NCBI GenBank assembly: GCA_005223045.1
Contig: NJBM01000025.1
Location: 1 to 64,000 of the forward strand
DNA length: 64,000 nucleotides
Direction of reading: 5' to 3'
Source of the DNA: Planctomycetes bacterium B3_Pla
GTDB taxonomy: Bacteria > Planctomycetota > Phycisphaerae > Sedimentisphaerales > Anaerobacaceae
A program made the translations under genes and the position numbers. Within the stretch, counting starts at the first letter, position 1, and each line of letters starts with the position of its first letter. Below, piece after piece: positions 18,018 through 27,214 of the stretch. The notes beneath the pieces are model-generated. The model was not told where the DNA came from and did no database searches. It saw nothing but the letters and a program-made list of their open reading frames with translations.

Positions 18018-18353
18018 AACGATTTTTATTAGGGGACCGCCACGTTTTCTGTGTACTGTCCCCAGCCATTAATAGGCGGCTGTTCCTGGGTTTTTCAAAT
18101 AATCAATAGTAAATAATCAATAATCAATTACAAAGCCCACCGATCAATGATCGCAACATTCTTAAAAAAAGTACCGTACAACTTTAATTAGCCACGAATT
18201 TTTTGCCTTCGATGTTGAACATTCGTTATTCGATATTGGATATTTAAGAGTCCTGTATTCTACATTCTAAATTCTACATTCTATATTTTTCCCTTTTGCC
18301 TCTTAACTTTTTACTTATTTATCAGTGTCTGATCCCTTTAGTTTTCCTAGGTT
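18018..18353. repeat. Repeat-filled gap with hairpin REP-like element, copy 2
   Basis: This gap after the 260-aa gene has no ORF. It holds GGGGAC (18032-18037) pairing with GTCCCC (18058-18063) around CGTTTTCTGTGTACTGTC, which recurs at 19232-19249. Next come AATAATCAATAGTAAATAATC (18101 on), a CATTCTAAATTCTACATTCT simple repeat near 18265, and GTGTCTGATCCCTTTAGTTT at 18329, which recurs at 19299. Confidence 0.65.
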
Positions 18354-19136
18354 TTACACATGAAGCCATATGAGAGCTGCAATTGTGAATACTAAACCAT
18401 ATAATAGAAGTGCTTTTAATATAATTTTTTGTAAAAGAGACGACTCTTTGAAAATATGCAGAGTTCGATCAGGTCCCTTTTTTGCTCGCACTTTACTAAG
18501 TCGAAGAAAATTAATGAGACGAATATGAATCGATTTTTTATCATCATTGGACTTGACCACATTCTTTGTTGCTCCATCGTCTGCAGCAGATCGCTTATTT
18601 CGTATTCGTCTTGCTCCTTCTTTCTCAAACTCTCCAAACATTATATTAATATAATGAAGAATCGATTGTTTACCGTAAAATCTATAAAAGATTCTGTCGA
18701 ACAGTAAGATGATGCAATAGAATATGCTCAATGTTGAAAAGATGAAGACTAAACCATGAAAGTGAATTTTCCAACTTATTGGATAAGCAAAAGGTAAGAA
18801 TAGAATGTAGAGAATAATACCATACAGCAAAGTCATGTAGAGAAATACCCATTTGAATGCAAATCGAGTAGTAAACTTGTAAATCTTGCGAAAAATAATT
18901 ATCTTTGTTGGAGACTTTTCGCTTTCCGACAAATACCCAATTGGCATTTGGGGAGTTATGATAGCGGCGATAAGCACAATAGACGATGCAAGATATCCTG
19001 TATAGGAACTCAGCGGTAGATTGTTAAAGAATCGCCAAGGGTAAAAAAAGATGCTATAGAATGTCCACCATGTATCTTTTGGAACGCTAACTAATGTTTT
19101 AATCACCGAATATATGTCAGATAGCATCTCTTCCAT
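18354..19136 (-). CDS. Multi-pass membrane protein, unknown
   Basis: 260 aa with about five predicted membrane helices (around 47-62, 90-115, 127-148 and the C-terminal 238-258) and a basic cytoplasmic stretch at about 175-235 (RRIRNKRS, NDDKKS, RAKKG). The N-terminal part (PKDTWWTFYSIFFYPWRFF) recalls YIP1-type proteins, but I would not name a family. It follows the KAP-type NTPase gene on the same strand, 191 bp downstream, and may work with it. Confidence 0.6.
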   Translation of the reverse strand: MEEMLSDIYSVIKTLVSVPKDTWWTFYSIFFYPWRFFNNLPLSSYTGYLASSIVLIAAIITPQMPIGYLSESEKSPTKIIIFRKIYKFTTRFAFKWVFLYMTLLYGIILYILFLPFAYPISWKIHFHGLVFIFSTLSIFYCIILLFDRIFYRFYGKQSILHYINIMFGEFEKEGARRIRNKRSAADDGATKNVVKSNDDKKSIHIRLINFLRLSKVRAKKGPDRTLHIFKESSLLQKIILKALLLYGLVFTIAALIWLHV

Positions 19137-19205
19137 TTGTATTTATCTCCTTCTCTTGAATAATTATTCTAATTGTTAAGGAAAAGAGCAAGTGAGCCTT
19201 TCTTA

Positions 19206-19327
19206 TTGTAGATTTTATTAGGGACAGTCAACGTTTTCTGTGTACTGTCACCAGCCATTATTAAGTGGCTCTAGTTTTTCCTTTTTACTTTGTATCGGTG
19301 CCTGACCCCTTTATTTTTCCTGTATCT
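19206..19327. repeat. Hairpin REP-like element, copy 3
   Basis: GACAGT (19223-19228) pairs with ACTGTC (19244-19249), enclosing CAACGTTTTCTGTGT. The same core recurs at 18041-18060. The word GGTGCCTGACCCCTTTATTT follows at 19299, directly 3' of the KAP gene. In gene orientation it reads as the AAAGGGGTCAGGCACC type of repeat often found with REP-associated transposases, but no transposase is present here. Confidence 0.65.
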
Positions 19328-21958
19328 TTAATTAACTTTATTTAACCATGTTCTTGCTTCTTCTCTTGCATTTATTATTACTGCTTTTGTCTGTGCATGC
19401 TTATAATCATCAACTAGCTCTGGGTATTCGAATTCTTTACTTAACAACTTCATCACGGCCTTAATTTTGTCTCCAAATATTTCTTTGAGAACTGTCTCTT
19501 GAATACTGTTCTCATAATAACGGCCTACTTTAGGGTCTGAGCTATGAGTGACTTTGCTGCTAGAAACCAAATGTGCTATATGACTTGCCATCAATTTCTG
19601 ATTTATATTTGCTGCATCAAGCAACACTTGCCCCAACCATCCCCATTCTTCTGAATCTGCTTCTCTTTCAGAATATACTAGGTAGTACAGACCCCAAGGA
19701 TTATTTTGGCTGAGAATGGATATGAGACTTTCTGGTTCTCCTTCAAATTTCGTTCGGACAATATTAACAAGCTGTCTTCTCAATTCTGGTGTTGGAGTTT
19801 TAGCACTGATTTCATAATCATGTTGATGTCTCCAAAAATAATACAAATCATGAGAAAAATACAAACTAATGTCTAATGCTTTTTCGATTTCGTTCACAAG
19901 CCAAACGTTGTGCTCTGAGTATTCCTTTTTAAGAGATAGTCTCCACAAGTTAACAAAGCCGGGGCATAATTCCTGTTCCGCCTTATTGCCTTCTCTCCTT
20001 AAGGCTTTCTTGAATAACTCTGAAGCTAATTCATGAATTCCTTTGCCTTCCAACAAAAAGCCAAACTCTTCTAATCTATCATCTAGACTATCCAGTTCAA
20101 ATATTGCATTTGATAAAGTCAGACTTATTCCTTCTTGAATATATGTTTCTTTGGAATGATCACTTTTCCAACCTTCGATGGCTTTCAGAACTGTCTGGTC
20201 GTTGATTTCATCTGGCAGTAATCTCCCAATATTGATTCTTTTCCAATAATCAGTTGTAGAGTCATCTCTCATAAATCCCTGTACTGTTTTTTCATCGATT
20301 AAGAAACTAATCACATTATCCTGCGGTATTTTCCTAAATATAGGGAATAAAATACATATTATCTTTCTTGCAGATTCAGAGTGCCAAGATGCATTCCCTG
20401 TAGCCTTTTCCCAGTCTGCCATTAGTGTTTTCATGCCTAATTCAACTTTGTCTTTTGCATCAGATGAATTTAGATCTCTTAATACTTTTATATTGTTATT
20501 TACAAATGTGTATGCCTCTGGTGCAGCAGCTCTTAAGATTGTGGCAAGGAAAAAAGATTTGAAGTCAATTTCCCCATGTAACTGTTGCCATAGCGTATCA
20601 ACCTGTCTCATTGCTGACTTTAGCTTTCTGGGAGTATCTAATAACTGGCTGATATAATTAATAGGTCTCTGGCGTTCTGATATTTGAAAGAAAAGTTCTT
20701 CTTGGGTGTTTTTAGGAAAACCAAGAAAACTTATTATGTTTTCACGCTCCTGAATTACTATGTCATCAGGCCAAATATCGTGCCAATATTTTGTCAAAAT
20801 ATTACTGACAGAAATAACCTCTTTTTGATCAATTCTTTGTATGTATTCATTATGATCACATAACTTTGCTAAGATTATATCAAGATTATCTTTAGGGCCT
20901 ATAGCTATTATGTAAGAGATTTGTTTGAAATATTTAGTTACATTTAAGAATGATGCTATTTCATTATAAAAAGTTGCGTCATTTATATTCCTATCGATAT
21001 CTTCAAGAACTATGATGAGTTTTTTGTTTACACACTCAAGAATCGAGTCAATTTTTTCTAATATATTTATTGGGTTTCGAGTTTTTTGGAAAAAGCAACC
21101 AACTATAGGAAATATATTATTTCCACTTTTATTCATTGCTTCACGGTAATGCTTTGGAAGATTTGCAATTGAAAGACAATCAAAATGAAGCTTTAAGTCT
21201 TCAATAATTAACTGCAAAATATGTTCGATGGCCGTATTTTCTTTGAATCCCCATCCTTCGATCTTACAGAATATCTCTTCTTTGTTTTTTCCTGAGATAA
21301 TCAAATTTATAATACTACTTTTACCGCTACCATATCCTCCGATTATTCCAATATTCTTATTCTTGCCTTTGCGTATAAGTTCTCTGATTTTATTTGCTAT
21401 GTATTTGTGGTTAAACAAATCCTCTGTTTCATCGTTAATTGGAGTTTCAGTGCTAACCCAATTAATAATTTTTTTCGGATCTTTTAATATATTATCATGT
21501 TCTATGTTTTGATTTTTAACTTCAACTATTTTATTCCCTCTTGGTTTTAATATTAGATGGTAGAAAGTTGTAGAAATGCACGCTAAAAAGAAAGCAAAAA
21601 GGTTTGAAATAGCAACCAATAGTTGCTGTTGAGATGTTTCTCTTCTATAAATAAAAATCACGACAATAAACAATATTAGACAATAGAGTACTGATGTTAG
21701 CCAGATAGATGGATATTTAATGTAGTTATTAATGTTAAGGTCATTAAGTCTTATTCCACCTGTTTTATAAATAAATTCCCAAAGGCATGCTGAAACTAAG
21801 AAAATGATAAATAAACGAAAAATCTGATTTTGTTGATTTAGCCAATCTGTCCAAGATAGTTTTGTATATTTTAAAAAAATAGCTAATATAATTGTTTCTA
21901 TTATTATTAGAAACAAAACATCAAACCAACGTTTTACTCTTTCCTTCAATTCAATCAC
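19328..21958 (-). CDS. Membrane-anchored KAP-type P-loop NTPase
   Basis: 876 aa. Four N-terminal membrane helices occupy about residues 13-135. A P-loop follows near residue 205 (GGYGSGKSS), with a Walker B-like IIVLEDIDRN about 110 residues later, as in KAP/YobI-like NTPases. The remaining 450 residues are helical without a recognised domain. KAP proteins often carry membrane helices inside or beside the NTPase domain; some act in plasmid or phage exclusion, but others have unknown roles. The low GC, flanking repeats and lack of household neighbours point to an acquired gene. A defence role is possible but not shown. Confidence 0.75.
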   Translation of the reverse strand: MIELKERVKRWFDVLFLIIIETIILAIFLKYTKLSWTDWLNQQNQIFRLFIIFLVSACLWEFIYKTGGIRLNDLNINNYIKYPSIWLTSVLYCLILFIVVIFIYRRETSQQQLLVAISNLFAFFLACISTTFYHLILKPRGNKIVEVKNQNIEHDNILKDPKKIINWVSTETPINDETEDLFNHKYIANKIRELIRKGKNKNIGIIGGYGSGKSSIINLIISGKNKEEIFCKIEGWGFKENTAIEHILQLIIEDLKLHFDCLSIANLPKHYREAMNKSGNNIFPIVGCFFQKTRNPINILEKIDSILECVNKKLIIVLEDIDRNINDATFYNEIASFLNVTKYFKQISYIIAIGPKDNLDIILAKLCDHNEYIQRIDQKEVISVSNILTKYWHDIWPDDIVIQERENIISFLGFPKNTQEELFFQISERQRPINYISQLLDTPRKLKSAMRQVDTLWQQLHGEIDFKSFFLATILRAAAPEAYTFVNNNIKVLRDLNSSDAKDKVELGMKTLMADWEKATGNASWHSESARKIICILFPIFRKIPQDNVISFLIDEKTVQGFMRDDSTTDYWKRINIGRLLPDEINDQTVLKAIEGWKSDHSKETYIQEGISLTLSNAIFELDSLDDRLEEFGFLLEGKGIHELASELFKKALRREGNKAEQELCPGFVNLWRLSLKKEYSEHNVWLVNEIEKALDISLYFSHDLYYFWRHQHDYEISAKTPTPELRRQLVNIVRTKFEGEPESLISILSQNNPWGLYYLVYSEREADSEEWGWLGQVLLDAANINQKLMASHIAHLVSSSKVTHSSDPKVGRYYENSIQETVLKEIFGDKIKAVMKLLSKEFEYPELVDDYKHAQTKAVIINAREEARTWLNKVN

Positions 21959-22680
21959 CTTTCTAATCTGAGAGAACTATGGACATTCACCGATTAAAAT
22001 TTAAGTAACACTGTCTAATTAAAATTCTCATCCTCGAAAACCTTCATTCCACGAAATAATCAATATCTCAGATCTGCTGTTTTCTGCCGGAATCAATTGA
22101 AAAGCTCGGTCAATGTTGCCTTTTTAAATTATATCAGTTGCCCAGCCCAGAACAAAGACATTCGCCACCATCTGGTCCGCAATGCCATTATCGTACATAT
22201 TCTGCCCTTCTACTAATATAAGCGTTTCTCAGAGGCCAAATGTTGATGAAAGAATTGAAAAAAGCAAAAATATTGAAAAAGTTTCGACAAACGTCACTCT
22301 TGGGCTCAGAATCAGGAATTCTCTTACCACGAAGTTCACGAAGGGCCACGAAGTTGTAAGAAAGACTGATTATATATGTTATCTGTCTTCGTGGTTCTTC
22401 GTGCCTTCGTGGTGAGCAAGAATCCGTGTTTCTCTGTTTTTCTCTTTTTTCTCTGTGGCTAAGACAAGATTTTGCTTGACGGCCACGTCCGCACGCTGTA
22501 AGATATGTATCAAACGAATTGTGTTTAGTATGTCGTGTGTAGCATGGAGAGTAGCGGATAGGAGAAGGCGCGAAAAGGCAAAAGGGAAAAGGCTTTGTCA
22601 TTGATTATCCATTCGACCTTGCTCAGGACAGGTTTACTATTGACGATTGACTATTTTATTCAGCGTTAATCTGGGTTTAT
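21959..22680. other. Non-coding AT-rich gap with an inverted 'cacgaag' repeat
   Basis: No supported gene. A pair of inverted arms lies at 22326-22353 (ACCACGAAGTTCACGAAG, then CCACGAAG) and 22387-22414 (CTTCGTGGTTCTTCGTGC, then CTTCGTGGTG), able to form a large imperfect stem of about 28 nt around a 33-nt loop. Short words such as TTGATTATCC and TATTGACGATTGACTATT near 22600-22655 belong to the TTGATTATTGA-type family seen elsewhere in the window. Confidence 0.55.
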
Positions 22681-22684
22681 CAGC

Positions 22685-23650
22685 GGTTAATGAAAATGAT
22701 TATAATCTTGATTCGTGTTAATTCGTGGCTAATTTGAAAAAACAAAGCCAATCTCGTATTGCGTATGTCGTATTGCGTATGTCGAATTTAGGATTTTGCC
22801 TTATTCCTTATGCCTTGTGGACCTCTCTGTGCCTCCGTGACTCTGCGGCTAATAGTCAATTTGAAAAAACAAACCCAATTTGTATTTTACCGCAGAGAAC
22901 GCAGGGTACGCAGAGGAAAAAAGAAATACAAACTGATTCTTACTTCTCGGCGGTCTTAGCGCTCTCGGTGGTTAATCTGGAAAAACAAACCCAATTATCT
23001 CGTATTGCGTACTGCGTGCTGCGTGCTCCGTAAGGAGTCCCAAGGACTGCGAAAAGGAATTTGAAAAAACAAAGCCAATCTCGTATTGCGTATGTCGTAT
23101 GTCGAATTTAGGATTTTGCCTTATTCCTTATGCCTTGTGGACCTCTCTGTGCCTCCGTGACTCTGCGGCTAATAGTCAATTTGAAAAAACAAAGCCAATT
23201 GTCTCGTGCTGCGTACTGCGTGCTGCGTAATGCGAAAAGGAATTTGAAAAAACAAAGCCAATCTCGTGTAGCGTATATCGTATTGCGTATGTCGTATGTC
23301 GACTTCCAGTATTTTGTCCGATTCCTTATGCCTTGTGGTCCTCTCCGCGCCTCTGTGGCTAATAGTCCATTTGAAAAAACAAAGCCAATTTGCCGGAGGC
23401 TGTATTGACGTAAGTCATTTAATAAGTAGAGGTTACGCAAATATACCCGCTCTCGGAGCTTTGGAAAACAAAGCCAATTCAAAGCCAATCTCAGAATCCC
23501 TCGGTAGAGCAAGCCGGGCTGGCCGGTTGGACTGACTTCTGCAAAACAAAGCCAATCTCAGAACGCCCTATTCGACTGTAACTCTTTTTGAACACAGGAG
23601 TTATACGGATACAACGCCTCTTCGGAGCCCGGAAAACAAAGCCAATCAAG
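22685..23650. repeat. Array of about ten copies of an 'AAACAAAGCCAAT' intergenic repeat
   Basis: The word TTTGAAAAAACAAAGCCAAT or a close variant occurs near 22733, 22860, 22977, 23060, 23180, 23243, 23370, 23461, 23541 and 23630. The copies alternate with CGTATTGCGTATGTCG / CTGCGTGCTGCGT runs and with a longer block (GCCTTATTCCTTATGCC ... CTGCGGCTAATAGTC) present at 22797-22855, 23116-23175 and, diverged, 23320-23365. Spacing is irregular and the units are too uneven for CRISPR. ORFs across it are low-complexity artefacts. Confidence 0.8.
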
Positions 23651-23740
23651 CTTGTCCTGAGCAGCGTCGAATGGAGCCAATTTCGAGCCAAGTGGAATTG
23701 CGTTGGACTGCTCGACAGGTTTGTGGTTAGAATGGTCGGC

Positions 23741-24688
23741 ATGATTGCGTATCCATTGAAATTCCGGGCGATTTACAAGCAGCGGATTTGGGGTGGGCGG
23801 AAGCTGCACGAAGTCTTCGGCAAGGAACTCCCCGCCAGTGAGAAGATTGGCGAGAGCTGGGAATTGGCAGACCTGCCAAAGGATAAGTCCGTGGTTATCA
23901 ACGGCGAACTTGCCGGACTGAATATCCGCGAGGCTATTGAGAAATATCCGGCGGAGATAACCGGCGACGAGGATTTTCCGACTCCTTTTCCATTACTGAT
24001 CAAGATCCTGGATGCCGAGGATGTTCTGAGCGTTCAGGTACATCCGGATCCTGAGACCTGCCGACGGACGGGCCGGGGAGAGCCTAAGACCGAGTGCTGG
24101 TATATCATCTCGGCAGCGGACGATGCGGTGATATACAAGGGACTGAAAGAAGGTGTGACGAGGGAGCAATTCGCCGAGGCGATTGAGAAGGGAACCGTGG
24201 CCGAGATGCTGGTGAAGGTGCCGGTCAAGCGGGGTGAGTGTCACTTTCTGCCCGCGGGGACCGCCCATGCGATTGGGCCGGGCCTGTTGATAGCGGAGAT
24301 TCAGACGCCTTCGGATACGACCTATCGGGTCTTTGACTGGAATAGGGTAGATGATGCCGGTAACGCAAGGGAGCTGCACATCGAGCAGGCCTTAGAGAGC
24401 ATCCATTTCGACATGTCCGGCGACGAACTGCCGGTAACGACGATGGGCCGGCTGGTGGACTGTGAGTATTTCAAGATTGATAATGGCCATCAGAGCAAAG
24501 ACTGCGAGGTCCTCCTTTCCCCCGGCGGCATGAAAACGCTGATCATCCTGTCCGGTCTTGGGACGATCCTGGGAACCGAAGAAGAACCGGTGGAATTCAG
24601 TGCGGGCGACTGCTTACTCATACCTGCTGCGTACAAAGGAGCGATGCGGTTCGCCGGCGACACACATTATCTGACCGTCACGCTGTGA
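23741..24688 (+). CDS. manA: Mannose-6-phosphate isomerase, class I (ManA-type)
   Basis: 315 aa from the ATG at 23741. Longer in-frame extensions read through the upstream repeats, so I reject them. It starts PLKFRAIYKQRIWGG, typical of short type I PMIs, and carries the zinc motifs VQVHPDPE and the Glu in ECWYI, then PAGTAHAIG. It interconverts fructose-6-P and mannose-6-P and so feeds GDP-mannose and related sugars. It heads a stretch of nucleotide-sugar genes. Confidence 0.88.
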   Translation: MIAYPLKFRAIYKQRIWGGRKLHEVFGKELPASEKIGESWELADLPKDKSVVINGELAGLNIREAIEKYPAEITGDEDFPTPFPLLIKILDAEDVLSVQVHPDPETCRRTGRGEPKTECWYIISAADDAVIYKGLKEGVTREQFAEAIEKGTVAEMLVKVPVKRGECHFLPAGTAHAIGPGLLIAEIQTPSDTTYRVFDWNRVDDAGNARELHIEQALESIHFDMSGDELPVTTMGRLVDCEYFKIDNGHQSKDCEVLLSPGGMKTLIILSGLGTILGTEEEPVEFSAGDCLLIPAAYKGAMRFAGDTHYLTVTL

Positions 24689-24727
24689 TTTACTATTGAC
24701 TATTGAAAGAATTGGCCGTCAGGAATC

Positions 24728-25684
24728 TCAGAGCCAGACCTCGCTGTCGTAGCGGAGCATGACCAATTTGTCTTTGAAGCCATCAGGGCGAATGTTGAGC
24801 TTCCTGCCCGTCAGCTCCTGCAATATCCATTTCGGAAAGTCGGCGCCGGCCTTGATTGATAACGGCACGCCGCCTCCGAAGCGCGGGTTTATCTCTATGA
24901 ATTTGACCGTGCCGTCGTCTGTCAGGAAGAGTTGCAGCGTTATGACGCCGGGGCCGGCGCCAATCTTCTCCACCAACCTGGCGGCTTCGCTCATTATGCG
25001 CGCGTTCTTTGCCACCTGTGCCTTACTGACCTCGCCGGCCCTTACCTCGATGCGAATTCTCGGAACTACACAGCGGACCTTCATGCCGAAGTCAACATAT
25101 ACGTCGCAGGTGTACTCGATGCCTTCGATAAACTCCTGGCAGATGGCGTTCGGTATCCTCCCGGCGTAGAACAACAGCTCCTTGCGACTTCTTGCGATGG
25201 CGTTTTCTCTGCCGGCAGAGCCGTCCCAGGGCTTCAGAAAGCAAGGCCAGTTGATTTTCTTCTTTGAAAGTGCAGAGCGAACACTCATAGTCGGGGCGGC
25301 GTCAAAGTCATTCTTGAGAAGGAACCGATACGTTTTTCTCTTATCCTGACAAATATCGATCACATCCGGCGATGAGACAAGGACACGGCAACCGGCCGCG
25401 GCGAATTTCGGCCTGTTTAGCGCCAGACTTTTGAGGTCCAAATCGACGGTAGGCACGAGCAGCTCTACCTTGTTGGCTTTGACAATCGACAGCAGCTCTC
25501 TGATATAGGCCGGGTGGGAGGTAGGCTTAACCAGGAAACGTTTATCGCAGGATTGCAGGGCGGGGCTCAGTTCGGTCGTATCAGTCCCAAGGAATGAAGC
25601 GCTTATCTTCAGTTGCCTGGCCGCTCGGCGGAAGCTTTCGAGCAGTGAAACACGCCTGCCGATACAGGTGAACAAAACGTTCAG
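24728..25684 (-). CDS. ATP-grasp protein, carbamoyl-phosphate synthase-like
   Basis: About 318 aa. Homologues start MNVLF-, which here matches a CTG codon at 25684 (reading NVLFTCIGRRVSLLESFRRA); the alternative is TTG at 25675. No in-frame ATG exists. The N-terminal pre-ATP-grasp fold is followed by the ATP-grasp core: PCFLKPWDGSAGRENA, QEFIEGIEYTCDVYVD and FIEINPRFGGGVPLS, with the Mg-binding E-x-N pair. Family members ligate an amino group to a carboxylate. Polysaccharide loci often carry such genes, but the substrate here is unknown. It is divergent from the dehydrogenase gene. Confidence 0.8.
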   Translation of the reverse strand: MNVLFTCIGRRVSLLESFRRAARQLKISASFLGTDTTELSPALQSCDKRFLVKPTSHPAYIRELLSIVKANKVELLVPTVDLDLKSLALNRPKFAAAGCRVLVSSPDVIDICQDKRKTYRFLLKNDFDAAPTMSVRSALSKKKINWPCFLKPWDGSAGRENAIARSRKELLFYAGRIPNAICQEFIEGIEYTCDVYVDFGMKVRCVVPRIRIEVRAGEVSKAQVAKNARIMSEAARLVEKIGAGPGVITLQLFLTDDGTVKFIEINPRFGGGVPLSIKAGADFPKWILQELTGRKLNIRPDGFKDKLVMLRYDSEVWL

Positions 25685-25882
25685 GCTATTTCCGGTTTTC
25701 GATTTTCGACTTTCGATTTTTGCCGCCGATCAATTTGTGAATTCCAACTTCCGGTATCAGCAGGCAATTCTTATTTGAAAACCGGAAATAGTCAATATTT
25801 AATTGCCAAACTCCAATTGTTTTGATATTTTGCCAGCATAAACCTAAACTAACCGCTCAGGTATGACAAACAGATGTGATTT

Positions 25883-27196
25883 ATGAACGAGTGGAAACAG
25901 AAAATCGAAAATAAGAAAGCCGTCGTCGGCGTTTTGGGCCTCGGCTATGTGGGGCTTCCTTTGGCCAGAGAGTTTGCCTCGGCGGGCTTGAAAGTAGTCG
26001 GTTTCGACATAGACGATAAGAAGGTCAAGATTCTAAATTCGGGCCGGAGCATCATCAAGCATGTGCCGCACTCGCAGGTCAGGCAGATAGTAGAGGCAGG
26101 TCGTTTTCATGCAACGACAAATATGGCTCATCTCAAAACTGTTGATGCCGTGTTGATCTGCGTGCCTACGCCGCTTACCGAGAATCGCGAGCCCGACATG
26201 CAGTATATTGTGGGCAGCGCCGAGCAAATCGCAAAATACCTGCTCCCCGGCCAGTTGATTGTCCTCGAAAGCACCACTTACCCCGGCACAACAAGCGAGC
26301 TTGTAGCGCCTATACTCGAACGCACAGGCCTCAAGGCGGGCAAAGATTTTCATTTAGCTTATTCACCCGAGCGAGAAGATCCCGGCAACAAGGATTTTAC
26401 AACCAAAACCATTCCGAAGGTCGTCGGCGGCCTGACGAAGAAATGCTGCCGGATAGCTTGTGAACTCTACGGCGCGGCAATCGCGCGAACCGTTGCCGTA
26501 TCAAGTCTCGAAGCGGCCGAGGCAGCAAAAATTCTCGAAAATGTATATCGCTGCGTGAACATCGCTATGGTCAATGAGCTGAAGATCGTCTTTGACAAAA
26601 TGGGTATAGACATCTGGGAAGTGATAAACGCCGCGAGCACAAAACCGTTCGGCTTTAAAGCGTTCTATCCGGGGCCAGGACTTGGCGGCCATTGCATACC
26701 TATCGATCCGTTTTATCTAACGTGGAAGGCCCGCCAGTACGGCATGCCGACGCGATTCATCGAACTGGCCGGCGAAATCAATACAAGCATGCCCCGCTAT
26801 GTAATTACGAAAACCATCGAAGCGCTTAATGAGCACTGCAAGAGTCTCAAAGGCTCCAAAGTGCTTGTCTTGGGTTTGGCATACAAAAAGGACATCGACG
26901 ATTTACGGGAATCTCCTTCGATAGAGCTGATTGAGCTGCTGCGCGAAAAGGGCGCAAAAGTCGATTACAATGACCCGTATATTCCCAAGACGCATAAGCA
27001 GCGAAAGCACGATTTGAAAATGGTCAGCAAGAAATTGACGGCGAAAATGTTGGCCGGCTACGACGTGGTATTGATCTCGACCGACCACAGCAACTACGAT
27101 TACGACTGGATTGTGAAGAACGCAAAGCTCGTTGTTGATTCGCGAAATGCGACGGGAGCGATCCGCAGAGCCGCGAGAAAAGTTATAAAGGCCTAA
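25883..27196 (+). CDS. Nucleotide-sugar dehydrogenase, UDP-HexNAc 6-dehydrogenase type
   Basis: 437 aa. The Rossmann NAD motif is GVLGLGYVGLPLA (about 17-29). The catalytic segment GPGLGGHCIPIDP contains the active-site Cys, and the C-terminal UDP-binding domain has LGLAYKKDIDDLRESPS. The GHCIPIDP form matches WbpA/WecC/TviB-like enzymes that oxidise UDP-GlcNAc or UDP-ManNAc to uronates rather than UDP-glucose. A WbpE-like aminotransferase follows 18 bp after the stop, so the likely product is an aminated N-acetyl-uronic acid for surface glycan. Confidence 0.88.
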   Translation: MNEWKQKIENKKAVVGVLGLGYVGLPLAREFASAGLKVVGFDIDDKKVKILNSGRSIIKHVPHSQVRQIVEAGRFHATTNMAHLKTVDAVLICVPTPLTENREPDMQYIVGSAEQIAKYLLPGQLIVLESTTYPGTTSELVAPILERTGLKAGKDFHLAYSPEREDPGNKDFTTKTIPKVVGGLTKKCCRIACELYGAAIARTVAVSSLEAAEAAKILENVYRCVNIAMVNELKIVFDKMGIDIWEVINAASTKPFGFKAFYPGPGLGGHCIPIDPFYLTWKARQYGMPTRFIELAGEINTSMPRYVITKTIEALNEHCKSLKGSKVLVLGLAYKKDIDDLRESPSIELIELLREKGAKVDYNDPYIPKTHKQRKHDLKMVSKKLTAKMLAGYDVVLISTDHSNYDYDWIVKNAKLVVDSRNATGAIRRAARKVIKA

Positions 27197-27214
27197 TATT
27201 TGCACGGAGATCCG

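Noticed and set aside
18005-19327. Integron attC sites between island genes
   Set aside because: The shared words have no GTTRRRY / RYYYAAC core pairs and there is no integrase. They fit REP-like repeats better.
22685-23650. CRISPR array
   Set aside because: The repeated words are unevenly spaced (about 60-130 bp), vary in sequence, and the sequence between them is itself repeated. No cas gene is near.
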